A stretch of DNA of 14,915 nt from Lachnospiraceae bacterium UBA2860. GTDB lineage: Bacteria > Bacillota > Clostridia > Lachnospirales > Lachnospiraceae. The stretch is from positions 1-14,915 of the forward strand of contig DEFE01000014.1 in NCBI GenBank assembly GCA_002350625.1. The letters are read 5' to 3'. Shown piece by piece: positions 1 to 7,789 of the stretch. Within the stretch, counting starts at the first letter, position 1. Every line of letters begins with the position of its first letter. The notes beneath the pieces were generated by a model. The model was not told the DNA's origin. It saw only the letters and a program-made list of their open reading frames with translations, and did not search any database. The position numbers and the translations under genes are program-made.

Positions 1-51
1 GAGCCGATTGTGCAGACATGCCTAATACGCAGAGAAGCCGGACAACATAAT

Positions 52-159
52 GCACAGACAAGTCGGATGCGCCATAGAGAGCAGACGCACGCCGGCAGAA
101 CTGCACATTGCACGAGGAGCATTTTAGCGACGACGCAATGTGCAGAGAAGCCGGACAAC
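52..159. repeat. 108-bp direct repeat, copy A
   Basis: First copy of a long direct repeat whose second copy lies at 165-272. The two differ at five positions by eye (about 95% identity), which suggests fairly recent duplication or ongoing gene conversion. It contains the inverted arms CTGCACATTGC (101-111) and GCAATGTGCAG (135-145), a perfect 11-bp match around a 23-nt loop. Confidence 0.9.
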
Positions 160-164
160 TCAGC

Positions 165-272
165 GCACAGATAAGTCGGACACGCCATAGAGAGCAGACG
201 CACGCCGGCAGAACTGCACATTGCACGAGGAGCATTTCAGCGACGACGCAATGTGCTGAGAAGCCGGACAAC
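165..272. repeat. 108-bp direct repeat, copy B
   Basis: Second copy of the block at 52-159. Its inverted arms are GCACATTGC (216-224) and GCAATGTGC (248-256). One substitution (GCAG to GCTG) shortens the perfect match from 11 to 9 bp compared with copy A. It runs directly into the 25-bp tandem units at 258-346. Confidence 0.9.
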
Positions 273-378
273 GCAACGCACAGAGAAGCCGGACAACGCA
301 ACGCACAGAGAAGCCGGACTCCGCAATGTGCTGAGAAGCCGGCGACCCCATAGATGATAATAGAGAAAGGAGACCAAC

Positions 379-1287
379 ATGAAGATCTTTGTCACGGGCG
401 TCGGCGGCCAGCTCGGCCACGACGTCATGAACGAACTGAACGCGAGAAGCATCGAAGGCGTCGGCAGCGACATCGCGGAGAATTACGCGGGCATCGCCGA
501 CGGAAGCGCGGTGACGCGCATGCCCTACGTCCGGATGGACATCACGGACGGGGAGGAAGTGCGGAAGACCCTCATGGAGATCAGGCCGGACGCGATCGTG
601 CACTGCGCGGCGTGGACCGCGGTCGACAAGGCGGAGGAGTGCCCGGACGTGTGCCGCAAGGTCAACGCGGGCGGCACGGAGAACATCGCGCGCGTCGCCG
701 AAGAACTCGACATTCCGATGATGTACTTCTCCACCGACTATGTCTTTGACGGAAACGGCACGCGCCCCTGGGAGCCCGATGACGAGCGGCACCCGCTCGG
801 CGTCTACGGCGAGACGAAGGCGGAAGGAGAACTGGCGGTGCTCGCGCACGTGCACAAGTTCTTCATTCTCCGCATCGCGTGGGTCTTCGGCATCAACGGC
901 AAGAACTTCATCAAGACGATGCTGAACCTCTCTGAGACGCATGACCAGCTGCGCGTCGTCAGCGACCAGATCGGCACGCCGACCTACACGATCGACCTGG
1001 CCCGCCTCGTCGTCGACATGATCGTGACCGACCGCTACGGCATCTATCACGTGACCAACGAGGGACCGTACATCTCCTGGTACGAGCTGACGCTCGCCAT
1101 CTTCGAGGAAGCGGGCGTCAAAGGCGTCACGGTGACGCCGGTCACGTCGGAGGAATACGGCGCCGCGGCGAAGCGTCCCTATAACAGCCGCATGAACCGC
1201 TCTAAAATCGTCGAAAATGGCTTTCAGCCGCTTCCGGAGTGGCGGGACGCACTCCGCCGGTATCTGAAAGCGCTCGGGCGCGTATGA
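379..1287 (+). CDS. rfbD: dTDP-4-dehydrorhamnose reductase
   Basis: RmlD/RfbD reduces dTDP-4-dehydro-L-rhamnose to dTDP-L-rhamnose with NAD(P)H in the cytoplasm, the last step in making the rhamnose donor. The 302-residue protein is of usual length for the family. It has the N-terminal Rossmann glycine motif TGVGGQLG (residues 6-13), the CAAWTAVDKAE segment (76-86), STDYVFDG (118-125) and the short-chain dehydrogenase YxxxK dyad as Y143-GET-K147. The ATG at 379 follows a good Shine-Dalgarno AAAGGAGA (366-373). Its stop overlaps the start of the next gene (ATGA), so the two are translationally coupled. The companion genes rmlA, rmlB and rmlC are not in the window; they may lie upstream or elsewhere. 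It supports rhamnose as a component of the polysaccharide built by the downstream genes. Confidence 0.95.
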   Translation: MKIFVTGVGGQLGHDVMNELNARSIEGVGSDIAENYAGIADGSAVTRMPYVRMDITDGEEVRKTLMEIRPDAIVHCAAWTAVDKAEECPDVCRKVNAGGTENIARVAEELDIPMMYFSTDYVFDGNGTRPWEPDDERHPLGVYGETKAEGELAVLAHVHKFFILRIAWVFGINGKNFIKTMLNLSETHDQLRVVSDQIGTPTYTIDLARLVVDMIVTDRYGIYHVTNEGPYISWYELTLAIFEEAGVKGVTVTPVTSEEYGAAAKRPYNSRMNRSKIVENGFQPLPEWRDALRRYLKALGRV

Positions 1288-3410
1288 GGCCTTTTTTAAA
1301 GAGTGAAAACCCGACATCAGATGTGAAACAAACCGCGGCACTCGGCCGGCTTCTTGCGGCGGCCGCGGTTTTCTTCTTGTGCCTTCTCATCGCCTTCGGC
1401 GCATCAAAGCTCCTCGCGCGGCACTGCCCCGAGAAGAAGATCAAATATAAGGACTTTCCCGGTCTTGAGACCGAGGGACTCGAGCTCTACGGAAAGGAGC
1501 GGAAGAACGGTTTCCGCACGACGGCATTTGACTCCCATCTCTATATCGAAAATGACGGCCGGCCGATCCGTTCCGCGGAATTCTACGTGACCTGGCTCCG
1601 CCACAAGAAAGGAACGACGGAGCGCGCCATGGAGGTCTACTACGACACGGGGAGCGGCTTCCGGGAAGAGGAGTGCGTGCAGATCCGTCTCAACAAGGGG
1701 CTGAACCGCGTCCACTTTGACACGCTCCGCGATGTGAAGCGCATCCGCGTCGACTTCTTCAACGCGACCGGCAGCATGCTGCACCTGTGGCGCATCACGC
1801 TGAACCCGGAGACGTATTATCACCTGCCGGCCTTTGCCATTTTCGCCGCGGCGGTGCTCCTCCTTTTCGTGTTCGTCACGCGGAAGAGCACGCGGGGGCA
1901 TTTTGCCCTGGCCATGCTTGTGTGGATCGCCTTCGCCGCGGCGGCGGGGATTCCGTTTTTGAGGAACGGCAGGGACAGCATCGTCCCCGTCTTCTTCGCG
2001 CTCGCCGTGCCCGCCGCTTTTCTTGCCGCCTCGCTCCTCATGGAGGAGGGCAGGACAAAGGAACGGTGCTTCACGGCGGCGCTTCTTGTGACGGCCTTCG
2101 CGCTGTATTTCCTCTTCGCGTACATCACCCCCTACGCCGAGGGACCGGACGAGGCGATGCATCACGACGTCGCCTACTATATTGCACTCAGGGGATACCT
2201 CCCCGCGGGCTATGACCCGGCCGTCCGCAACGAAATCTGGGGCTTTTCCTACGCCTATCTCCCGATCCTGCCCTTCATCATCGCCGGCTATCTGGAGTTT
2301 GTTTTGAGGCAGATCTTCAATCCGTCTTTCTATCAGCTGTATATGACGGCGCGGATGGTCTCTGTCGCGAGCGGCACGCTCACGGTTTATTTCACGTGGA
2401 AGACTGCGCAGCTTCTCTTCCCGAAGAAGCAGATCCGCTATTTCCTGCCGCTTTTTGCCGCATTTCTCCCGGAGATGGCATTTTTGAATTCCTATGTCAA
2501 CAGCGACGCCATGGCGATCATGACGACGGCCATGATCGTGTACTTCTGGGCGAGCGGCTGCGCGCATGACTGGCGGTACCGCGACGACGCCGGCCTGTCC
2601 GTCGGCATGGCGCTGTGCGCGCTGACATATTACAACTGCTACGGATTCATCCTGATGAGCATCCCGCTCTTTTTCCTCACGGTCACGGGAGGGAAGAAGA
2701 GCGGCCGGGAGATCGCGCGGATGACGGGCTTCATCGTCGCGCTCACCGCGCTCCTTTGCGGCTGGTGGTTCATCCGCAACATGATCCTCTACGACGGGGA
2801 CCTGCTCGGCCGGAGCACGCTGAACCGCTATGCGGAGCTCTACGCGGCGGACGGCTACAAGCCCTCCCAGATCCTGAGCCCGCGGCGGCAGGGATATTCC
2901 CTTTTCTACATGCTGACCTCCATGGAATGGGTGTCGAAGACGCTGCGCAGCTTCGTCGCGATGTTCTCCCATTATGTCTTGAGAGCGAAGCACGGCATCT
3001 ACGTCTTCTACAAGATCCTCTTTGCCGCGGGGGCGGTCTCGGCGGCATTTGCGTTCATCGCGGTTATTAGGAGCGGATCGCCGGGAGGCAGTTACGACGC
3101 AAATGGCGGCGAGGGCGTCTTCGGCAGAAGAAAGACAGCGGCCCTCCGGCTCTGCCTCCTCGTCTCGCTTGCGATCGTCCTCGGCCTTGGAGTATACTAT
3201 TCCTACGCCGTCGACTTTCAGCCGCAGGGCCGCTACATCCTGCCGATGATCGTGCCGCTCGGCTGCCTTCTGACGGCCGGATTTGACGCGGTGCTCGGGC
3301 GGCTTCCGCGCGCGCTGAAAAAGGCGCTTGCAGTCACTTTGAGCCTTTCGCCGCTTCTTGCGGCGCTGTCCGTTTTCCTTGATACGGTGGCCGGTTACTA
3401 TCTGAAATAG
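1284..3410 (+). CDS. Polytopic membrane protein, GT-C / DUF2142-like putative glycosyltransferase
   Basis: Predicted 708-residue integral membrane protein. A first hydrophobic segment (about residues 18-41) is followed by a soluble region (about 45-180) with alternating hydrophobic/polar strands, probably extracytoplasmic. About ten or more hydrophobic segments then run to the C terminus. The loop after one of the early segments carries GPDEAMHHD (D289-E290), resembling the acidic first-loop motif of GT-C glycosyltransferases, which use polyprenyl-phosphate sugars outside the membrane. This suggests it decorates the glycan there; donor and acceptor cannot be told from sequence. I chose the ATG at 1284, which overlaps the rfbD stop as ATGA. 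An in-frame ATG at 1239 would lie deep inside rfbD. No Shine-Dalgarno precedes 1284, consistent with coupling. A polymerase role is a less likely alternative. Confidence 0.72.
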   Translation: MRPFLKSENPTSDVKQTAALGRLLAAAAVFFLCLLIAFGASKLLARHCPEKKIKYKDFPGLETEGLELYGKERKNGFRTTAFDSHLYIENDGRPIRSAEFYVTWLRHKKGTTERAMEVYYDTGSGFREEECVQIRLNKGLNRVHFDTLRDVKRIRVDFFNATGSMLHLWRITLNPETYYHLPAFAIFAAAVLLLFVFVTRKSTRGHFALAMLVWIAFAAAAGIPFLRNGRDSIVPVFFALAVPAAFLAASLLMEEGRTKERCFTAALLVTAFALYFLFAYITPYAEGPDEAMHHDVAYYIALRGYLPAGYDPAVRNEIWGFSYAYLPILPFIIAGYLEFVLRQIFNPSFYQLYMTARMVSVASGTLTVYFTWKTAQLLFPKKQIRYFLPLFAAFLPEMAFLNSYVNSDAMAIMTTAMIVYFWASGCAHDWRYRDDAGLSVGMALCALTYYNCYGFILMSIPLFFLTVTGGKKSGREIARMTGFIVALTALLCGWWFIRNMILYDGDLLGRSTLNRYAELYAADGYKPSQILSPRRQGYSLFYMLTSMEWVSKTLRSFVAMFSHYVLRAKHGIYVFYKILFAAGAVSAAFAFIAVIRSGSPGGSYDANGGEGVFGRRKTAALRLCLLVSLAIVLGLGVYYSYAVDFQPQGRYILPMIVPLGCLLTAGFDAVLGRLPRALKKALAVTLSLSPLLAALSVFLDTVAGYYLK

Positions 3411-3418
3411 GAGCTCAT

Positions 3419-5239
3419 ATGCGCATTCCGATCACGCCATACAAGATCAAAAAAGCTTTCCTCTACTGGAAGCATTTCGGAACTAAAGAATTCATGCACC
3501 ACCTGATGGACCGCATGGAGCCGGAGGAGGTTCCCTACGGCCCCTGGTTCGAGGCGCACAGGGCACAGGAGGAGACGCTGAAAAAACAGCGGAACCACCC
3601 GGTTGAGGGCGGCGTCCTCATCTCCGTTATCGTGCCCGCCTATCATACGCCGGAGCGCTATTTCACGCAGATGATCGAATCCGTCATCGCGCAGAGCTAT
3701 CCGAACTTTGAGCTCATCATCGCGGACGCCGGCGCGGGGGAGGATACGGCAGAGAAGAAGGGCGGCAAAAAAGACCGGAGCGTCCGCGAGATCACAGAGT
3801 CATATCTCGAGGAGGACAGGCGCATCCGCTACATCCCCCTCGCCGAAAATTACGGGATCGCCGGCAACACGAACCGCGCGATGCGGGAGGCGAAAGGAGA
3901 GTACATCGCCTTTTTAGACCACGACGATCTCATCGAGCCGGACGCGCTCTACGAGATTGCGTCGGTGATCGCGGCGCAGGGCGCCGACATGATCTACACC
4001 GACGAGGACAAGGTGACCTCGGACCGCGCGAAGTACTATCAGCCGCATTTTAAGCCGGCATTCAATCTCGATCTCTTAAGATCAAACAATTACATCACGC
4101 ACTTCCTGGTCGTGAAGCGCTCCCTGGCCGAGGCGGCCGGCGACTTCGACGAGTCCATGAGCGGCGCGCAGGACTATGATTTCATCTTCCGCGTCAGCGA
4201 GATGGCGGAGAAGATCGTGCGCGTGCCGCGCGTGCTCTACCACTGGCGCACGCACGAGGCGTCGACGGCCGACAACCCGATGAGCAAGCAGTACGCCTAC
4301 GAGGCGGGAAAGCGGGCGATCGAGGGGAACCTCCTAAGGACGGGCACGGCCGGCGAGGTGGAGCTGCTCAAGGACTTCGGCTTCTACCGCGTGCGCTACC
4401 CCGTCATCGGCGAGCCGACAGTTTCCGTCATCATCCCGAACAAAGACCAGCGGGACGCGCTCTCCGAATGCATCGGCGCGCTCCTCGACACGGGCTACCC
4501 GGCGCTTGAAATCATCATCGCGGAAAACGGCAGCACCGAGAAGAAAACCTTCGAGTACTACAAGGAGCTGTCGGAGATGCCGAACGTGAAGCTCGTCCGC
4601 TACAAGAAGGGCTTCAATTACTCGGCCATCAACAATTACGCCGTGTCCTACGCGTCCGGCGAATACCTGCTCTTCCTGAACAACGACGTGCGCGGCTCGA
4701 TCAGCACGACCTGGCTTACGGAGATGCTCGGCGTGTGCATGCGCGAAGACGTGGGCGCGGTCGGGGCGAGGCTCTATTATCCCGACAACCGGATCCAGAG
4801 CGCCGGCATCGTGGTCGGCATGGGCGGCATCGCCGGGTCGATGTTCGTGGACCTGCCGCGCGGGCGGTCCGGCTACCTCCACAAATCCGCGATCATGCAG
4901 GACATGACGGCGGTGACGGCGGCCTGCATGATGGTGAAGCGGGAGGCGTACGAGAAAGCCGGCGGTTTCGAGGAGGAGCTGACGGTCGCCTTCAACGACG
5001 TGGATCTGTGCATCCGCATCGGAGAGCTGGGGTACCGCATCGTGTACGATCCGTACGCGGAGCTCTACCACGACGAGTCCCGCTCGCGGGGCCCGGAGGA
5101 TACGCCGGAAAAGGTGCGGAGATTCCAGAGCGAGATCGAGTACTTCAGGACACATCATCTGGATCTCTTAAAGAACGGGGACCCGAACTATAATCCGAAC
5201 CTCTCTTTGAAGAAATGGAATTACTCGCTCAAGGTGTGA
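3419..5239 (+). CDS. Tandem-domain family 2 glycosyltransferase
   Basis: 606-residue cytoplasmic enzyme with two GT-A (family 2) domains. An N-terminal extension of about 65 residues, rich in Trp, Tyr, His and charged residues, precedes the first domain. That domain opens with ISVIVPAYHT (from I68) and has the metal/nucleotide-binding DHDD (D167-D170) and YTDEDKV. The second opens with VSVIIPNKD (from V335), has LNND (D423) in the DXD position, and carries the acidic motif NDVDLCIRIGE (D527, D529), typical of the catalytic base region in GT2 enzymes. Such proteins add two different linkages or alternate between them when extending a lipid-linked glycan; specificity is not readable here. The start is well supported: TAGGAG overlaps the previous stop and the ATG follows 5 nt later. 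It belongs to the same operon as rfbD. Confidence 0.9.
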   Translation: MRIPITPYKIKKAFLYWKHFGTKEFMHHLMDRMEPEEVPYGPWFEAHRAQEETLKKQRNHPVEGGVLISVIVPAYHTPERYFTQMIESVIAQSYPNFELIIADAGAGEDTAEKKGGKKDRSVREITESYLEEDRRIRYIPLAENYGIAGNTNRAMREAKGEYIAFLDHDDLIEPDALYEIASVIAAQGADMIYTDEDKVTSDRAKYYQPHFKPAFNLDLLRSNNYITHFLVVKRSLAEAAGDFDESMSGAQDYDFIFRVSEMAEKIVRVPRVLYHWRTHEASTADNPMSKQYAYEAGKRAIEGNLLRTGTAGEVELLKDFGFYRVRYPVIGEPTVSVIIPNKDQRDALSECIGALLDTGYPALEIIIAENGSTEKKTFEYYKELSEMPNVKLVRYKKGFNYSAINNYAVSYASGEYLLFLNNDVRGSISTTWLTEMLGVCMREDVGAVGARLYYPDNRIQSAGIVVGMGGIAGSMFVDLPRGRSGYLHKSAIMQDMTAVTAACMMVKREAYEKAGGFEEELTVAFNDVDLCIRIGELGYRIVYDPYAELYHDESRSRGPEDTPEKVRRFQSEIEYFRTHHLDLLKNGDPNYNPNLSLKKWNYSLKV

Positions 5240-5260
5240 GCGAAGGGCGCGAAGGAGCTT

Positions 5261-5267
5261 TAAGGAG
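5261..5267 (+). promoter_or_regulatory. Ribosome binding site that sets the start of the next gene
   Basis: TAAGGAG lies 4 nt before the ATG at 5272 and 10 nt before a second in-frame ATG at 5278. A second SD-like GAAGGAG sits just upstream at 5251-5257. Both favour a start at 5272 or 5278 over the longer frame opening at 5215 inside the preceding gene. Confidence 0.75.
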
Positions 5268-5271
5268 CCGC

Positions 5272-6255
5272 ATGTCTATGAAGACGACGGTCGTGATACC
5301 GAATTACAACGGAATGCCGTACATGGAGACCTGCCTCCTTGCGATGCGGGCGCAGCGCGTGCGCCCGGACCGCGTGATTGTCGTGGACAACGGCTCGACG
5401 GACGGGAGCGCCGAGTACGTCGAGCAGCATTTTCCCGAGGTGACCCTCATCCGCATGGGGGAGAACACGGGCTTCTGCGGCGCGGTGAACGCGGGCATCC
5501 GGGCCTCCGGGGACGCGGCCTATGTCATCCTGCTCAATAACGACACGGAGGCGGAGCCGGACTTCACCGGGGCGCTTGTCGCCGCGATGGAGGGTGACCC
5601 TGCCATTTTCTCCGCCCAGGCAAAGATGCTGAAGATGGACGACCCGGAGAAGATGGATGACGCGGGGGATTTTTACTGCGCCCTCGGCTGGGCCTTCGCG
5701 CGCGGCAAGGGAAAGAGCGCCTCGCGCTACACGGCCCGGACGGACCTGTTCTTCTCCTGCGCGGGCGCCGCGATCTACCGCATGCGCCTTCTTGAGGAGA
5801 CCGGGCTCTTCGACGAGCGGCATTTCGCCTATCTCGAGGACTGCGACATCGGCTGGCGGGCCAGAATCCTCGGCTACAAAAATGTCTTCGTCCCGGAGGC
5901 GCGGGTCAAGCACGTGGGAAGTGCCTCGAGCGGCTCCGTCTACAATCTCTTCAAGGTCCGGAACACCTCGAGGAACAGCATCTACCTCATCGCCAAGAAC
6001 ATGCCCGCCCTCATGGTCGTCGTCAACCTTCCCTTCCTCATCCCGGGCTTTCTCATCAAGGCGCTGTTTTTTGCGCTCAAGGGCTACGGGCGGGAATACG
6101 TCCGCGGCATCGGGGCCGGCTTCCGCATGAGCGCGGAGGGGATCCGCGAGGGGCGGCACATCGCATTTCAGGCGAAACGCCTGCCGCAGTATCTGCGTAT
6201 TCAGCTTGAACTTTTAACGGGAATTGTCCGGAGATTTGCGGAGATGCTTCCCTAG
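5272..6255 (+). CDS. Family 2 glycosyltransferase, rhamnosyltransferase-like (WbbL type)
   Basis: 327-residue GT-A-fold enzyme, expected at the inner face of the membrane, that would add a sugar (by resemblance to WbbL-type enzymes, possibly rhamnose from dTDP-rhamnose) to the growing glycan. Visible motifs are VVIPNYNG at the N terminus, VDNGSTDGS, the NTGFCGAVNAGI segment, LLNNDTE (DXD-equivalent D91) and YLEDCDIGWRARI (E189, D190, D192), the acidic catalytic motif. After the catalytic domain a hydrophobic stretch (about residues 245-270, rich in Val, Leu, Phe and Pro) may anchor it to the membrane. It follows the tandem GT2 gene by 32 nt. The start at 5272 is chosen for its Shine-Dalgarno; 5278 is equally possible, and 5215 would overlap the upstream gene without its own site. 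Donor specificity is inferred. Confidence 0.88.
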   Translation: MSMKTTVVIPNYNGMPYMETCLLAMRAQRVRPDRVIVVDNGSTDGSAEYVEQHFPEVTLIRMGENTGFCGAVNAGIRASGDAAYVILLNNDTEAEPDFTGALVAAMEGDPAIFSAQAKMLKMDDPEKMDDAGDFYCALGWAFARGKGKSASRYTARTDLFFSCAGAAIYRMRLLEETGLFDERHFAYLEDCDIGWRARILGYKNVFVPEARVKHVGSASSGSVYNLFKVRNTSRNSIYLIAKNMPALMVVVNLPFLIPGFLIKALFFALKGYGREYVRGIGAGFRMSAEGIREGRHIAFQAKRLPQYLRIQLELLTGIVRRFAEMLP

Positions 6256-6294
6256 GCAGCGACGCGTCCTTCCGCCTGCATTCCCTGAAAGAAC

Positions 6295-6323
6295 TTGCCA
6301 AAAAAACATATCTATAGTATATT
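6295..6323 (+). promoter_or_regulatory. Sigma70-type promoter
   Basis: A -35 box TTGCCA (6295-6300) and a -10 box TATATT (6318-6323) are separated by exactly 17 bp. Each matches the consensus at five of six positions. The site lies in the 109-nt gap between two genes, the most AT-rich part of that gap, and would give a leader of about 35 nt ending in the AAGGGG ribosome site. It makes the phosphoglycosyl transferase and LCP genes a separate transcription unit. No clear terminator was seen before it, so read-through from the upstream operon is also likely. Confidence 0.7.
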
Positions 6324-6350
6324 GAGGATTTGTAAGGTAAGCCGGGAAGC

Positions 6351-6356
6351 AAGGGG
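6351..6356 (+). promoter_or_regulatory. Ribosome binding site supporting a TTG start
   Basis: AAGGGG lies 8 nt before the TTG at 6365. No in-frame ATG is close by, so this site decides for TTG as the initiation codon. Confidence 0.7.
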
Positions 6357-6364
6357 ATAGACAA

Positions 6365-7771
6365 TTGATAGAAGAGAATCAGAAGTATTTTAACAGACTT
6401 CTTGCTCTTATCGATGCCGTCATCATAGCCTTTTCTTATTGGCTGGCCTGGTACATCAGGTTCCGCACGTCGCTGATTCCCGGCGACGCTGTCGAGAGCG
6501 TGCGGTACCGGACATATATGATGGCGCTGATATTCGCGGTGCCGATTATTCTGTTTCTCTATCTGGCCTGCGGCCTCTACAACGCGAGCCGGATGAAGGG
6601 ACGCCGCTCCGAAGTGAGCAATATTTTCACCGCGAATCTGATCGGATACCTGATCTTTATACTTGCACTCTTCATGCTGAGGCAGATCGACTGGTCGCGT
6701 ACGATGATTCTTGTCTTCTTCGTGATCAACGCGCTGCTCGACAGCATCATGAGGCTTTCTATCGGGGAGTTCATCAAGAAACTCAGAAAGCAGGGGAGAT
6801 ACAGGAGGAGTGTGCTCCTCGTCGGCTACAGCCGCGCGGCGGAGGAGTATATTGACAGGGTGCTGATGAACCCGGAGTGGGGGTATAATATCCGGGGAAT
6901 TCTGGACGATCACGTGGAAGCAGGCACGGAGTATAAGGGGATAAAGGTGCTTGGCCGAATTGACAATCTGATGATTATCCTGCCGGAGAATCATCTTGAC
7001 GAGATCGCGATTACGCTCGGCCTTAAAGAATACGCCAGACTCGAATCAATCGTGGCACTGTGTGAAAAATCCGGTGTGCACACGATGTTTATCCCCGACT
7101 ACAACAACATCATACCGACGAAACCCTACACGGAGGACATTCTGGGCCTTCCCGTGATCAATATCCGCTACGTGCCGCTCTCCGGGACATTTCCGGCGCT
7201 GGTCAAGCGGGTGTTCGACATCATCGGCTCTTTGCTCTGTATCGTTCTCTTTTCGCCGGTTATGCTGGTGTTTGCCTTGCTGATCCGCCTGTCCTCGCCG
7301 GGACCGCTCATCTACACACAGGAGAGAGTGGGCCTTCGGAACAGGCCGTTTATGATGTATAAGTTCCGATCGATGATCGTGCAGGACGCCTCGAAGGAGA
7401 GACGGGCCTGGACGACAAGAGACGATCCGCGCGTGACGAAGGTGGGGAAGTTCATGCGCAAGACCAGCATTGACGAGCTTCCGCAGCTTTTCAATGTCTT
7501 AAAAGGCGATATGTCCCTTGTGGGACCGAGACCGGAGAGACCGTTTTTCGTAGAGAAGTTTCAGGAGGAGATCCCGCGCTATATGGTCAAGCACCAGGTG
7601 CGGCCGGGTATGACCGGGTGGGCGCAGATCCACGGACTCCGCGGGGATACATCGATCCGCAAAAGAATCGAGTACGATCTCTATTATATTGAAAACTGGA
7701 CAATCGGGCTGGATCTCAAGATCCTCCTGCTGACCGTGTTCCGGGGCTTTGTCAACAAGAACGCCTATTGA
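6365..7771 (+). CDS. Polyprenyl-phosphate sugar-1-phosphate transferase (WcaJ/WbaP-type)
   Basis: This membrane enzyme starts glycan assembly by moving a hexose-1-phosphate from a UDP-sugar to undecaprenyl phosphate on the cytoplasmic face. The 468 residues match the full-length WcaJ/WbaP architecture: four N-terminal hydrophobic segments (about residues 12-30, 52-75, 88-105 and 115-135), a Rossmann-like domain beginning VLLVGYSRAAEEY (from residue 150), then the monotopic phosphoglycosyl transferase domain. The latter starts VKRVFDIIGS (from 280) with a hydrophobic re-entrant helix containing SSPGP, then YKFRSM, the catalytic Asp-Glu dyad in TSIDELPQL (D370, E371), SLVGPRPE and RPGMTGWAQI. 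The sugar (glucose, galactose or another) is not determined. The start is TTG with SD AAGGGG. The gene looks less GC-rich than its neighbours. It is followed 18 nt later by the LCP gene. Confidence 0.93.
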   Translation: MIEENQKYFNRLLALIDAVIIAFSYWLAWYIRFRTSLIPGDAVESVRYRTYMMALIFAVPIILFLYLACGLYNASRMKGRRSEVSNIFTANLIGYLIFILALFMLRQIDWSRTMILVFFVINALLDSIMRLSIGEFIKKLRKQGRYRRSVLLVGYSRAAEEYIDRVLMNPEWGYNIRGILDDHVEAGTEYKGIKVLGRIDNLMIILPENHLDEIAITLGLKEYARLESIVALCEKSGVHTMFIPDYNNIIPTKPYTEDILGLPVINIRYVPLSGTFPALVKRVFDIIGSLLCIVLFSPVMLVFALLIRLSSPGPLIYTQERVGLRNRPFMMYKFRSMIVQDASKERRAWTTRDDPRVTKVGKFMRKTSIDELPQLFNVLKGDMSLVGPRPERPFFVEKFQEEIPRYMVKHQVRPGMTGWAQIHGLRGDTSIRKRIEYDLYYIENWTIGLDLKILLLTVFRGFVNKNAY

Positions 7772-7789
7772 CGGAGGAAGCATATTCGT

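Larger units (their letters stand above)
1..346. repeat. Tandem-repeat region, 25-bp units within a 113-bp higher-order repeat
   Basis: This gene-free stretch upstream of rfbD is built of repeats. The core GAGAAGCCGGAC, or a close variant, occurs at 32, 145, 258, 283, 308 and 333. The last four are exactly 25 bp apart. Degenerate copies lie 25 bp after the first two, at 57 (GACAAGTCGGA) and 170 (GATAAGTCGGA). A 108-bp block at 52-159 recurs at 165-272 with five mismatches, an offset of 113 bp. The motif GCAATGTGC precedes the core at 135, 248 and 323. A 25-bp period is not a multiple of three, so the repeats change frame, and I see no coding signal. The region may be a minisatellite-like array cut by the window edge. 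Its function is unknown. Confidence 0.9.

Noticed and set aside
1..346. CRISPR array
   Set aside because: Units are 25 bp end to end with no room for unique spacers, the intervals are themselves repeated, and no cas genes are nearby.
108..353. Small + strand open frame across the repeat array
   Set aside because: The 25-bp repeat period shifts frame at each unit, there is no ribosome site, and the peptide is a by-product of the repeats.
356..363. GATAAT/TAATAG upstream of rfbD as a -10 box
   Set aside because: No -35 box lies at a proper distance, and the start point would fall within the ribosome site.
1239..1283. Upstream in-frame ATG at 1239 as the start of the GT-C-like gene
   Set aside because: It would overlap rfbD by 49 nt, has no ribosome site, and adds an Arg/Ser/Pro-rich stretch. 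The ATGA overlap at 1284 is the usual coupled arrangement.
160..1341. Long open frame on the reverse strand over rfbD
   Set aside because: It mirrors the strongly biased third positions of rfbD, runs into the repeat array, is full of Arg/His/Asp/Val as expected for an antisense shadow in GC-rich DNA, and has no recognisable domain.
1404..2993. 529-codon reverse-strand open frame opposite the GT-C-like gene
   Set aside because: Very high Arg, Glu and His with no hydrophobic core. The + strand frame has clear membrane segments and a coupled start, so this is a shadow.
5215..5271. Longer start at 5215 for the second GT2 enzyme
   Set aside because: It lies inside the preceding gene, lacks its own ribosome site, and the GT2 fold begins directly after the ATG at 5272/5278, which has two AAGGAG-type sites.
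6256..6294. Terminator between the second GT2 gene and the promoter at 6295
   Set aside because: Only a 4-bp GCAG/CTGC match was found, with no T-run after it.
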